Shown: positions 1 to 7,574 of the stretch, piece after piece
Layout of the letters: every line of letters starts with the position of its first letter
Numbering within the stretch: the first letter of the stretch is position 1
Assembly (NCBI GenBank): GCA_002336675.1
Contig: DDEI01000007.1
Span: 1 to 16,867, forward strand
Source: Flavobacteriales bacterium UBA1958
GTDB lineage: Bacteria; Bacteroidota; Bacteroidia; Flavobacteriales_D; Sanyastnellaceae
Length of the DNA: 16,867 nt
Direction of reading: 5' to 3'
Notes under the pieces: model-generated
Told to the model about the DNA's origin: nothing
What the model saw: the letters and a program-made list of their open reading frames with translations, nothing else
Database searches by the model: none
Translations under genes and position numbers: made by a program

Positions 1-73
1 GGAGTGGACGGGATTCGAACCCGCGCCCCCCCGCGTGACAGGCAGGTATTCTAACCAACTGAACTACCAGACC
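1..73 (-). tRNA. tRNA-Asp (anticodon GTC), acceptor stem imperfect
   Basis: Read on the minus strand, the gene starts GGTCTGG at 73-67 and folds as a cloverleaf: D arm GTTC/GAAT, anticodon stem CCTGC/GCGGG around the loop CTGTCAC (anticodon GTC, Asp), a five-base variable region, and T arm GCGGG-TTCGAAT-CCCGT. The anticodon and T arms are sound. The acceptor stem is not: the 5' strand GGTCTGG faces CCACTCC, giving T3/T70 and C4/C69 mismatches where the usual bacterial tRNA-Asp has CCAGACC. The discriminator base lies outside the window. A strong promoter sits just upstream. The identity as Asp is clear. Whether this copy works is not. Confidence 0.9.
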
Positions 74-108
74 AGTTTTTTATGCGGCTTTTCTCTAAAA
101 GCGGAGCG

Positions 109-138
109 CAAAGATAAATCCTTTTTTACTTTGAGCAA
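109..138 (-). promoter_or_regulatory. Bacteroidota sigma-A promoter of the tRNA-Asp gene
   Basis: On the minus strand, TTG (138-136) is followed after 19 bases by TATCTTTG (116-109). This matches the Bacteroidota consensus of a -33 TTG, a 17-23 base spacer and a -7 TAnnTTTG. About 35 bases separate the -7 box from the tRNA 5' end. That leader holds a small hairpin (GCTTTT at 87-92 and AAAAGC at 97-102, loop CTCT). Confidence 0.75.
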
Positions 139-249
139 GTGGATTGCTGAAAAAAAATGAAAAAAGTTTCATTCTTATCTCATTTGCCTTTGATAATACT
201 GTCAGAGATAGGAAATGTTATCTTTACGCTAATCATAGTTTTATCGCAA

Positions 250-3200
250 ATGAAATTCTTAACGTGTATAACGATGCTTTTTTTTCCGCTAATCTTCTCC
301 GCTCAGATTAGTCTAAATGAATTATCTGCCAAGGGAGGTGTCGTAAATATAGGAGAGGATGAAGACTGGTTAGAGATTATAAACACTGGTTCAGAGTCTC
401 TTTTTTTAGCCGACTATTATTTATCAGATGATGTAGATGATCTTCAGAAATGGAATATGCCGGCATATACACTTACTCCAGGTGAGATACTTCTAGTTTT
501 AGCTTCTGGAAATACTGTAGGTGAGGTATCGGGAGTTTGGCAATCCTTTGTAATAGCAGAGAACACATGGAAATATTTACCTGGATCTACTGAGCCTTCT
601 TTAGATTGGAATTCATTAGAATTTAATGACTCTGCTTGGGAAGAATCTGTGGGTGGGTTTGGCTATTCCGATGGAGATGATGGTACACAGATAGAGGATT
701 TTCCTTCGGTATATATAAGAAAGACGTTTCAAGTGTCAGACGCTTCGGCAATATCCGAAATGATTTTACATGCAGATTATGATGACGCTTTTGTTGCCTA
801 TTTGAATGGAACAGAAATAGCTCGTTCCTCAAATATAGAAGGATTTCCACCAGCGTACGATTCATATGCCACGATAGATCACGAAGCCAATCTTTACGAA
901 GGAGGTATTCCCGAAATCTACACACTGAGCCCATCAGAGATAAATGTATTAGTTCAAAATGGTGACAATGTATTGGCTATTCAAACGCATAATGTTTCTG
1001 CTGAAAGTTCTGATATGAGTAGTAATTTCTTTTTGAGTGGTTTACTCGATTCTTTTAATCCATCATATTTACCAATTCCAGTGTGGTATCAGCCATTTGT
1101 AAATTCTTCATTTTTCGAGACTAATTTTAAGTTAAGTCCAGGTGAAACTGTGTTTGCTACCAGCGTATTTGGAGATGTTACAGATTCAGTTACTATACCT
1201 GAAGATTTAACCAGCGGACTTTCTTATGGAAGAGAGCCAGATGGAACAGGTTCATGGTGCTATTTTGATGTATCCTCTCCAGCAGTTGCTAATACGAACA
1301 GTTGGTGTTATGCCGGAATAGCCGAAGAACCTACTGTAAGCTTACCTTCAGGATGGTACACCTCAGACCAAACCTTAACTGCAGACGCACAATTTAGTGC
1401 AGTACGATTTTCTACAAATGGAGATACTCCTACCTTAGATTCGCCCTTATTTAGCGAAGTAGAGTTAGATGAAAATATCTCTTATTCATTCAGGTCATTC
1501 TCTCAGCAGAATCTTCTGCCTAGTGCAGTTGTAGATAGAACATATATTCTAGACGAGGATAATTATGAGCTTCCTGTATTCTCTATTCACACAGATGAGG
1601 CCCATCTTTGGGATTGGGAAGATGGCATCTATGTATATGGTCCTAATGCAGACTTAAATAATTATCCGTACTTCGGTAGTAATTTTTGGGAGCCATGGTC
1701 ACGTTTTTCTAGAGTGGAATTTTTTAATGGAAATAAGGAGCTAAAAGCAGAAGAGTATTTAGACCTAGAAATTCATGGAGGATGGAGTAGGGGAGAGAGC
1801 CAAAAGTCTTTTCGGTTTGATTTTAAATCTGCTTACACTGGAAATTTAGAAGAGTCTCTGTTTTCTCAAAAGCCGTTTATAGAGGACGTAAATAATATTA
1901 ATCTCAGAGCAGGAGGTCAGCATCTGTGGACAGATAAAATCCAAGATGGTCTTTTTTCAAGAGTAGTAAATGATTTAAATTTAGACAATATGGCTTATGA
2001 GCCATGCTTGCTCTATTTAAATGGAGAATTTTGGGGTGTTTATGCGATGCGTGAAAAAATGGATGAGCACTATGCAGAATCCAACCATGAGGTGAATTCT
2101 AGTGAAGTAGACTTGTTAAATTCTTGGGGAGTTTTAGAGGGAACAGACGCTCACTTTATAGAGACCTTTGAAGTTTTAATGCAGGCCAGTTCTAATCTTT
2201 CTGAGTTTTATCAAGTAGCTGATAGCAGGTTAGATTTAGAGAATTATATGGATTACTTTATAGCAGAAACCTATCTGCAAAATAAAGATTGGATGGGCAT
2301 AGAATGGGGGTTAAACAACGTGAAATTATGGAGGCCTCAGACAGAAGGAGGAAAATGGAGGTACATGATGTATGACCTGGATTTTGGGTTTTCTTTTCTA
2401 TGGGGTTCTGTTGAGGATAATTTTATAGCTAAAGCAAAAAATCCACCTTATCCGTCTATGCACTCGGAGTTGTTTAGTAAACTGTTAACCAATAATCAGT
2501 TTAAATGTGAGTTCGCTCAGCGCTATGCAGATGTAATAAATACAGTATTTCAGCCATCTTATTTCACCGAAAAAAAGGATGAGATAGTAAGCCAGATGGA
2601 AGGTGCTATGAACATTCATGCAGATAGATGGGCTGAAAACGTACCTGTGGAACAATGGTATGTAGATGTCAACCAAATAGCAAACTATAATACATCTCGA
2701 ATTCCTACGGCTAGAGCACATGTAAATGATGAATTGAACTTAGGTGGTCAAACAGTAATGACTTTTGACGTACTTCCAGAAGGAGCAGGAACCATTCAAG
2801 TAAACACCATAGAGCCAGAGTCATTTCCATGGACTGGCGTATATTTTAACGGCTGCCCAGTTCAAATTATAGCAACTGCCAATGAAGGTTTTGTTTTTGA
2901 TTCGTGGAATGCCAATGGGATAATTACAGAGGGCTTAGAGGAAGCTGTTTTGCTAGAAAATTTATTCCAGAACGATACGTTTACGGCCAACTTCCTAATT
3001 GCGGGAGTGGATGTAACAGAAATAGTAACTGTTACGAATTTAGAGGTGTTTCCCAATCCTACAAATGGATTTACCACTTTAAGTTATGAATCGTTCAAAG
3101 TAGAAGAGGTTCAAGTATCGGTCTATGATATGGCTGGAAAACAAGTGTTTTCAGGACAAGTGATGAAAAGAAATAGAGAATTGATATTTCCTATAGACTT

Positions 3201-3282
3201 AACCTTTTATGAAAAGGGAATGTATTTAGTAGAATTGAAGTCTGACTCTAACATAATTTCTAGAAGAGTAGCGTTGCAATAG
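250..3282 (+). CDS. Secreted CotH-kinase family protein with lamin-tail domain and T9SS sorting tail
   Basis: A 1010-residue exported protein. From the chosen start: a signal peptide (residues 1-19, hydrophobic core then FSAQ), a lamin-tail domain (about 20-90, with the DWLEIINTG signature), a galactose-binding-like beta domain (about 100-270), a chitobiase C-terminal-like beta domain (about 361-434), a CotH kinase-like domain (about 441-800), a divergent InlB-type B repeat (about 837-917) and a C-terminal Por/T9SS type A sorting domain (about 930-1010, starting LEVFPNPTNG). In the CotH part, YMDYFIAETYLQNKDW and the WRYMMYDLDFGF segment with D709 and D711 match the expected catalytic and metal-binding region. 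CotH proteins are atypical protein kinases. The target here is unknown, and surface display or release is inferred from the tail. An in-frame ATG at 157 would add 31 residues ahead of the signal peptide. The start at 250 puts the signal peptide first and leaves a TATCTTTA box (219-226) upstream. The gene is monocistronic and converges on the DUF58 gene 64 bases away, with no clear terminator between them. Confidence 0.9.
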   Translation: MKFLTCITMLFFPLIFSAQISLNELSAKGGVVNIGEDEDWLEIINTGSESLFLADYYLSDDVDDLQKWNMPAYTLTPGEILLVLASGNTVGEVSGVWQSFVIAENTWKYLPGSTEPSLDWNSLEFNDSAWEESVGGFGYSDGDDGTQIEDFPSVYIRKTFQVSDASAISEMILHADYDDAFVAYLNGTEIARSSNIEGFPPAYDSYATIDHEANLYEGGIPEIYTLSPSEINVLVQNGDNVLAIQTHNVSAESSDMSSNFFLSGLLDSFNPSYLPIPVWYQPFVNSSFFETNFKLSPGETVFATSVFGDVTDSVTIPEDLTSGLSYGREPDGTGSWCYFDVSSPAVANTNSWCYAGIAEEPTVSLPSGWYTSDQTLTADAQFSAVRFSTNGDTPTLDSPLFSEVELDENISYSFRSFSQQNLLPSAVVDRTYILDEDNYELPVFSIHTDEAHLWDWEDGIYVYGPNADLNNYPYFGSNFWEPWSRFSRVEFFNGNKELKAEEYLDLEIHGGWSRGESQKSFRFDFKSAYTGNLEESLFSQKPFIEDVNNINLRAGGQHLWTDKIQDGLFSRVVNDLNLDNMAYEPCLLYLNGEFWGVYAMREKMDEHYAESNHEVNSSEVDLLNSWGVLEGTDAHFIETFEVLMQASSNLSEFYQVADSRLDLENYMDYFIAETYLQNKDWMGIEWGLNNVKLWRPQTEGGKWRYMMYDLDFGFSFLWGSVEDNFIAKAKNPPYPSMHSELFSKLLTNNQFKCEFAQRYADVINTVFQPSYFTEKKDEIVSQMEGAMNIHADRWAENVPVEQWYVDVNQIANYNTSRIPTARAHVNDELNLGGQTVMTFDVLPEGAGTIQVNTIEPESFPWTGVYFNGCPVQIIATANEGFVFDSWNANGIITEGLEEAVLLENLFQNDTFTANFLIAGVDVTEIVTVTNLEVFPNPTNGFTTLSYESFKVEEVQVSVYDMAGKQVFSGQVMKRNRELIFPIDLTFYEKGMYLVELKSDSNIISRRVALQ

Positions 3283-3346
3283 TTGAGAGTTAGCACCCAG
3301 GAACCTTTCGTATTACGACTAAAACTAGTTATAGAATCAGAATTAA

Positions 3347-4282
3347 TTAGAGCATTTTCTTCCTTTTAACTAGGTATTGAAGAAGGATTTGATTGAATCC
3401 AGCGTGGATGTCTGCCTCTACGAAATCTATTCCGTATTGTCCGCATTTTAGCTTGAGCTCAGCGCTAAATTCACTTACACCTTTTACATACTCCTCTCTT
3501 ACATCTCTTGGGTTAACCTTTACTTCATTGCCACTTTCCATATCCACAAAAGTGTAAGGTCTGTTGGCAAAATCAAAGTCTATCTCCTTGGATTTATCTA
3601 AAGTATGAAATAAAATAACCTCGTGTTTGTTGTGTTTTAAATGTTGCAACGCAGAAAACAACTCCTCAGATCTTTCAGAGTTATCTAGCATGTCTGAGAA
3701 TATAACTACAAGTGAGCGTCTAGGAATACTTTCCGCTATTTCATGCAGAGCCTCTATGGTAAATGTTCTTTTCTGGTTGGGCTTACCAATGCTGTTCATC
3801 AGCCCCTCTAGCTCATTGTAAAGAAACTGGTGGTGTGCAGCACTACTTTTAGCTTTGGTTTTTAAAGAAACAGTGTCAGAAAAAAGACTCAAGCCGACAG
3901 CATCTCTCTGCCTTCTGAATAATTCTATCATAGCTGCAGAGGCATATATAGAAAATTTCAGCTTGTTTAGGTCATCAGAGTCAGCTTTTACACCAGAAGG
4001 AAAATACATACTAGAACTATGGTCTATCACTAAATGACATCTCAGGTTGGTTTCTTCCTCGTATCGTTTCACAAAAAGTTTTTCGGAACGGGCATAAAGC
4101 TTCCAATCGATATGCCTGGTAGATTCTCCAGTATTATACAATCTATGTTCGGCAAACTCTACGGAGAATCCATGAAATGGGCTTTTATGCATTCCTGTTA
4201 TAAATCCCTCTACAGCTTGTTTAGCCATGAACTCAAGCCTACTCAGCTGCTGAAATTTCCTTCTATCTATATTTAATGCCAT
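3347..4282 (-). CDS. DUF58 domain protein (vWA-like, MoxR-associated family)
   Basis: A protein of 311 residues, usual for the short cytoplasmic DUF58 type. Residues 38-80 carry the DUF58 signature: GFSVEFAEHRLYNTGE, then RHIDWKLYARSEKLFVK and YEEETNLR. A vWA fold follows, with a MIDAS-like metal site D87-x-S89-x-S91 (DHSSS) and the SDMLDN strand later on. No signal peptide or membrane segment is visible. In Bacteroidota this family is usually encoded next to a MoxR AAA+ ATPase and the BatA-E vWA proteins, and is thought to act with them in chaperone-like assembly or stress tolerance. None of those partners is present on either side here. The start ATG at 4282 is preceded by purine-rich AAAAGAAG. 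The function in this genome is inferred from family membership only. Confidence 0.9.
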   Translation of the reverse strand: MALNIDRRKFQQLSRLEFMAKQAVEGFITGMHKSPFHGFSVEFAEHRLYNTGESTRHIDWKLYARSEKLFVKRYEEETNLRCHLVIDHSSSMYFPSGVKADSDDLNKLKFSIYASAAMIELFRRQRDAVGLSLFSDTVSLKTKAKSSAAHHQFLYNELEGLMNSIGKPNQKRTFTIEALHEIAESIPRRSLVVIFSDMLDNSERSEELFSALQHLKHNKHEVILFHTLDKSKEIDFDFANRPYTFVDMESGNEVKVNPRDVREEYVKGVSEFSAELKLKCGQYGIDFVEADIHAGFNQILLQYLVKRKKML

Positions 4283-4448
4283 CTTCTTTTCGGTAGACGC
4301 TAATTTAACGAAACTCGGCTACCAATAGTTGTGAAAAATCATTAATAGCGAAGTGTTGTATTCTGAAATTAGTTTTGTGCGTTACTTGACATAGTTATCT
4401 TGAGTTCAGTACGTGAGGAAAAGTGACAGCACCTAATCTCCGCCCTTC

Positions 4449-4656
4449 ATGAATAAATATCTTAAAGCTTTTCTCACTTTAATTCATAGAAATAGGCCTA
4501 CTTCTTCAAAATGAAATTATCTTTTACTAGGTTCGTGCCCAGTTACTATGTTCGTTCTCTTAAGCTCAGGCCCTCTAACTATTCTTGTAGTAATCGTTGG
4601 AGCTATTCTAGGTACATTTGTTTTTCGGTATGATAAAAAACTATTTACCTTTTTAG
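4449..4656 (+). pseudogene. Decayed DUF6691 / YeeE-YedE-type sulfur transporter gene
   Basis: One reading frame holds both ends of a small membrane-protein family. It opens at ATG 4449 with MNKYLKAFL, resembling the usual DUF6691 N-terminus (M-x-KYLKFLLLG), runs about 20 codons and stops at TGA 4512-4514. The same frame then resumes with GSCPVTMFVLLSSGP and a hydrophobic stretch GAILGTFVF, like the conserved CPGPxxxLxGxG and final helix of DUF6691. About 90 central codons seem deleted, judged against a family length near 136 residues (from memory). The C-terminal frame runs on into the next gene instead of stopping. A one-base shift would read YLPF followed by TAG at 4654-4656, exactly abutting the TauE start, so the original stop was probably there. 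DUF6691/YeeE proteins import thiosulfate-type sulfur and are commonly encoded beside TauE and MBL-rhodanese genes, which fits these neighbours. The identity rests on short motifs only. Confidence 0.6.
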
Positions 4657-5457
4657 ATGGAAGAAACTTTGCTTATAGGGTATGGATTTGCCATTGTTAT
4701 AGGACTAATAATGGGACTTTTAGGTGGTGGAGGAAGTATACTTACCGTTCCCGTATTTGTCTATTTATTAGGTTTTGATGAGTTAACTTCTACAGCCTAT
4801 TCACTGTTTGTAATAGGGGCGACTTCTACCGCAGGTGCTGGAAGAAATGTACTCAGAAAAAATGTAGATTTTATAAGTGCTCTGGTTTTTGGGTTACCCT
4901 CTTTCATAGCTATTTATTTTACGAGAAGGTACCTTATTCCAGAAATTCCAGAAGAAATATTCGCTCTGGGCACAGAGGTGTTTAACAGAAAAACATTGAT
5001 GATGTTATTCTTTTCACTTTTATTAATCGTAGCCGCAGTGCCTATGATTAAGAAGAGAAAACTCATCTCTTTGGATGATTTGGACAGTGAGTTTTCTTAT
5101 GCTAAAATGGTTTTTCAAGGTTCGTCAATAGGCTTTTTGTCTGGATTAGTAGGAGCTGGGGGCGGTTTTTTAATCCTTCCGGCTTTGGTATTATTATCGA
5201 AGCTTCCTATGAAGAGGGCTGTGGGAACTACATTGTTTATAATAGCATTTAATTCACTCATTGGTTTTTCTGGTGATGTTCAAAACATAGAGATTGACTG
5301 GATGTTTTTACTCCCGTTTACGGCATTTTCGATAGGTGGAATATTGCTTGGCGTTTATTTCTCTCAGTTTATAGAAGGACCTAAGTTAAAAAGAGTCTTC
5401 GGTATTTTTGTCCTGGTAATGGCCGCTTACATTATAGTAAAGGAGTTAATTTTATAG
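4657..5457 (+). CDS. TauE/SafE family sulfite/sulfur anion exporter
   Basis: An integral membrane protein of 266 residues, typical for TauE/SafE. It has two related halves, each with the family glycine motif: MGLLGGGGSILTVP (residues 19-32) and SGLVGAGGGFLILPAL (162-177). About eight hydrophobic segments are visible, with a charged cytoplasmic loop at about 132-150. An in-frame TAG directly precedes ATG 4657, so the start cannot lie further upstream. TauE-type exporters release sulfite, sulfoacetate or related anions. Placed ahead of a persulfide dioxygenase, whose product is sulfite, this protein most likely exports that product, as in staphylococcal cst operons. A TACATTTG box (4613-4620) inside the upstream remnant could be its promoter, but no -33 element is well placed. 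The exact substrate is inferred from context. Confidence 0.9.
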   Translation: MEETLLIGYGFAIVIGLIMGLLGGGGSILTVPVFVYLLGFDELTSTAYSLFVIGATSTAGAGRNVLRKNVDFISALVFGLPSFIAIYFTRRYLIPEIPEEIFALGTEVFNRKTLMMLFFSLLLIVAAVPMIKKRKLISLDDLDSEFSYAKMVFQGSSIGFLSGLVGAGGGFLILPALVLLSKLPMKRAVGTTLFIIAFNSLIGFSGDVQNIEIDWMFLLPFTAFSIGGILLGVYFSQFIEGPKLKRVFGIFVLVMAAYIIVKELIL

Positions 5458-5486
5458 TGAAAGTTTAACATGAGTTTGGTTTAGGG

Positions 5487-5519
5487 TTGCAACACTTAAA
5501 GCAGAACGAAATAACTTTG
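5487..5519 (+). promoter_or_regulatory. Promoter of the persulfide dioxygenase-rhodanese genes
   Basis: TTG at 5487-5489 and TAACTTTG at 5512-5519 are separated by 22 bases, fitting the Bacteroidota TTG / TAnnTTTG pattern. Transcription would start near 5526, leaving only about 10 bases of leader before ATG 5536. The dioxygenase can therefore be expressed separately from the TauE gene. Confidence 0.65.
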
Positions 5520-5535
5520 TACAACAAATAAGAGC

Positions 5536-6942
5536 ATGGTAATACAACAGATATATACAGGGTGTTTAGCGCAAGGTGCATATTACATCGAAAGTGAAGG
5601 AGAGGTGGCTATTATAGACCCACTAAGAGAAGTACAGCCATATATAGAAATGGCAAAGAAAAAGAGAGCGAACATTAAGTATATTTTCGAAACACATTTT
5701 CATGCTGATTTTGTTAGTGGCCACGTAACTCTTTCTGAAAAAACTGGTGCACCTATTATTTATGGGCCGATGGCTAACCCTTCTTTTCAAGCTGTTATAG
5801 CTTATGATGGCCAGGAGTTTAAGCTGGGTAACCTAACTATAGTAGTGCTTCATACTCCAGGGCACACTATGGAAAGCACCACTTATTTACTGAGAGACGC
5901 TGAAGGCAAAGACTCGGCCATTTTTTCTGGAGATACACTATTCTTAGGAGATGTAGGGAGACCTGATTTAGCGCAGAAGTCAGCTACTATGACTCAGGAA
6001 GATTTAGCAGGAATACTATTTGAGAGCTTGAGGACTAAAATAATGACACTAGCAGATGATATTACTGTTTATCCTGCTCATGGAGCAGGATCAGCATGTG
6101 GGAAGAATATGAGTAAAGAAACTGTAGGAAATTTAGGAGACCAAAAGGCTACGAACTATGCGTTGAGAGCAGACATGACTAAAGACGAGTTTATAGCAGA
6201 GGTTACAGATGGATTATTGGATCCTCCAGCTTATTTTCCTTTGAATGTAAAAATGAATAAGGAAGGTTATGCCAGCATAGATGAGGTGATAAAAAGAGGA
6301 GATGTAGCTCTTTCTCCCGAAGCGTTTGAAACGACAGCTAACGAGACGGGGGCAATAGTGCTAGATGTGCGTCACCAGGATAAATTTGTATTAGAGCATA
6401 TTCCTAATTCTATTTTCATAGGAATTCAAGGTGGATTTGCGCCATGGGTGGGAGCACTTATCAAAGATGTGGAGCAGCCTATTCTTCTTGTGGTAGAAGA
6501 AGACGCCATAGAAGAGGCTATTACTAGATTGTCTAGAGTAGGGTTTGACAATTTATTAGGTTATTTAGAAGGAGGATTAGAGGAGTGGAAAGCAGCTCAA
6601 AAAGAGGTGGCGAGTTTAGAATCTATTTCAGCAGACCATTTTGCAGCGCAAGTATTGGAGGACGGAAGAAAAATATTTGATGTAAGAAAATCAGGAGAAT
6701 GGGATGCTGAACATTTGCTAGGTGCAGAAAACGCGACATTAGGCGAGTTGAATAACTATTTGGCAGAATTCCCTAAAGAAGACAAGTTTTACATACACTG
6801 CGCTGGAGGTTATCGTTCGGTAATAGCTTCATCTATTCTTAAGTCACGAGGAATTCATAATATGATAAACGTAAAAGGAGGATTTGATGATATAAAGAAT
6901 ACGGAACTGAAGACGTCCGCTTTTGTTTGTCCAAATTCGTAG
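5536..6942 (+). CDS. MBL-fold persulfide dioxygenase with two rhodanese domains (CstB-like)
   Basis: A 468-residue cytoplasmic enzyme of the ETHE1/CstB class, which oxidises persulfides (glutathione, coenzyme A or similar) to sulfite; the rhodanese part transfers sulfane sulfur. The N-terminal metallo-beta-lactamase domain (1-240) shows the mononuclear iron ligands: THFHADF with H54, H56 and D58, then H110 (TPGHT), D133 (SGDTLF) and H182 (YPAHG). The LGDVGRPD loop is characteristic of the family. The first rhodanese domain (about 255-355) is degenerate: its active-site loop region reads VVEEDAIEE, with no cysteine. The second (about 362-465) has an intact loop CAGGYRS with C422. This arrangement and length match CstB-type fusions. 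A single-domain rhodanese follows 57 bases downstream and a TauE exporter precedes it. Persulfide detoxification is the likely role. The thiol carrier cannot be told from sequence. Confidence 0.93.
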   Translation: MVIQQIYTGCLAQGAYYIESEGEVAIIDPLREVQPYIEMAKKKRANIKYIFETHFHADFVSGHVTLSEKTGAPIIYGPMANPSFQAVIAYDGQEFKLGNLTIVVLHTPGHTMESTTYLLRDAEGKDSAIFSGDTLFLGDVGRPDLAQKSATMTQEDLAGILFESLRTKIMTLADDITVYPAHGAGSACGKNMSKETVGNLGDQKATNYALRADMTKDEFIAEVTDGLLDPPAYFPLNVKMNKEGYASIDEVIKRGDVALSPEAFETTANETGAIVLDVRHQDKFVLEHIPNSIFIGIQGGFAPWVGALIKDVEQPILLVVEEDAIEEAITRLSRVGFDNLLGYLEGGLEEWKAAQKEVASLESISADHFAAQVLEDGRKIFDVRKSGEWDAEHLLGAENATLGELNNYLAEFPKEDKFYIHCAGGYRSVIASSILKSRGIHNMINVKGGFDDIKNTELKTSAFVCPNS

Positions 6943-6999
6943 TCATTCTTTCTTAGCATTCAGCCTGCTGGTAGAGTCAGTATTTATAATTAAAGAACA

Positions 7000-7308
7000 A
7001 TGAAACAATTAAACGCGCAGCAGTGGAAAGAGAAGCTAGATGCTTCACCAGACGGGGTTATCGTAGATGTGAGAACTCCATTAGAATGGGAGGAAGGGAT
7101 AATTCCGAACGCAGTTTTAAATAACATACAAGAGCAACAAGAGTTTATGGATTACGTGGAGTCTTTAGATAAAGACAAGGAGTATTTCATCTACTGCAGA
7201 AGTGGTGCTAGAAGTGGAAATGCCTGCGCTTATATGGATAGTCTTGGGTTCACCAATACCTATAATTTGGCTGGTGGAATTATGAATTGGCCTTTTGAGA
7301 AGGCTTAG
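7000..7308 (+). CDS. Single-domain rhodanese (sulfurtransferase)
   Basis: A 102-residue single rhodanese domain with no signal peptide, so cytoplasmic. The conserved N-terminal motif VIVDVRTPLEW (residues 20-30) and the active-site loop CRSGARS with catalytic C66 are intact, and the C-terminal AGGIMNWP motif is present. Rhodaneses carry sulfane sulfur on this cysteine. Lying 57 bases after the CstB-like gene with no terminator or good promoter between, it is probably co-transcribed and feeds or drains the same sulfane-sulfur pool. The 266 bases before the next gene hold a short open stretch (7381-7515) that I do not regard as coding. Confidence 0.92.
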   Translation: MKQLNAQQWKEKLDASPDGVIVDVRTPLEWEEGIIPNAVLNNIQEQQEFMDYVESLDKDKEYFIYCRSGARSGNACAYMDSLGFTNTYNLAGGIMNWPFEKA

Positions 7309-7574
7309 GAATTATTGTTCGTCTTTGATTGGCGTAAAAATGCTGTGATAAAAAGGATTGAAAAAACACCGCGCTTTTTTATGAGCTTCTCTCACTTTGG
7401 GTTTAGAGCGTTTCTTTCGAGTGACAAACATTGCGGAGAAAATAAGATGGACAAAAAGCGGAGCATACTGATAGCTCTAGACTCTAGAATGACTAATATT
7501 AGAATCTCGAATTAATCATTAATAATTAAAAAAAGTAAACTCTTTCACTAATTTTACTCAATCGAATTTCATTT

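Noticed and set aside
4034..4276. Plus-strand open frame of 80 codons opposite the DUF58 gene
   Set aside because: It overlaps the most conserved part of DUF58 on the other strand and shows no domain of its own.
4548..4778. Reading the 76-codon plus-strand frame as an intact small membrane protein overlapping TauE
   Set aside because: Only its first part is membrane-like and matches DUF6691. After 4657 it simply runs through the TauE gene in another frame, so a decayed gene explains it better.
7350..7382. A-run, GC-rich core, T-run near 7362-7380 that looks like a terminator
   Set aside because: The A6 and T6 ends could pair, but the bases between (CAC-CGCG-C) do not form a stem, so no stable hairpin results.
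7315..7515. Open stretch of about 66 codons on the plus strand (with an inner ATG at 7381) after the rhodanese gene
   Set aside because: It has no ATG at its start, no recognisable motif and an odd residue mix, and it lies in a gap with no promoter box. I see no support for coding.
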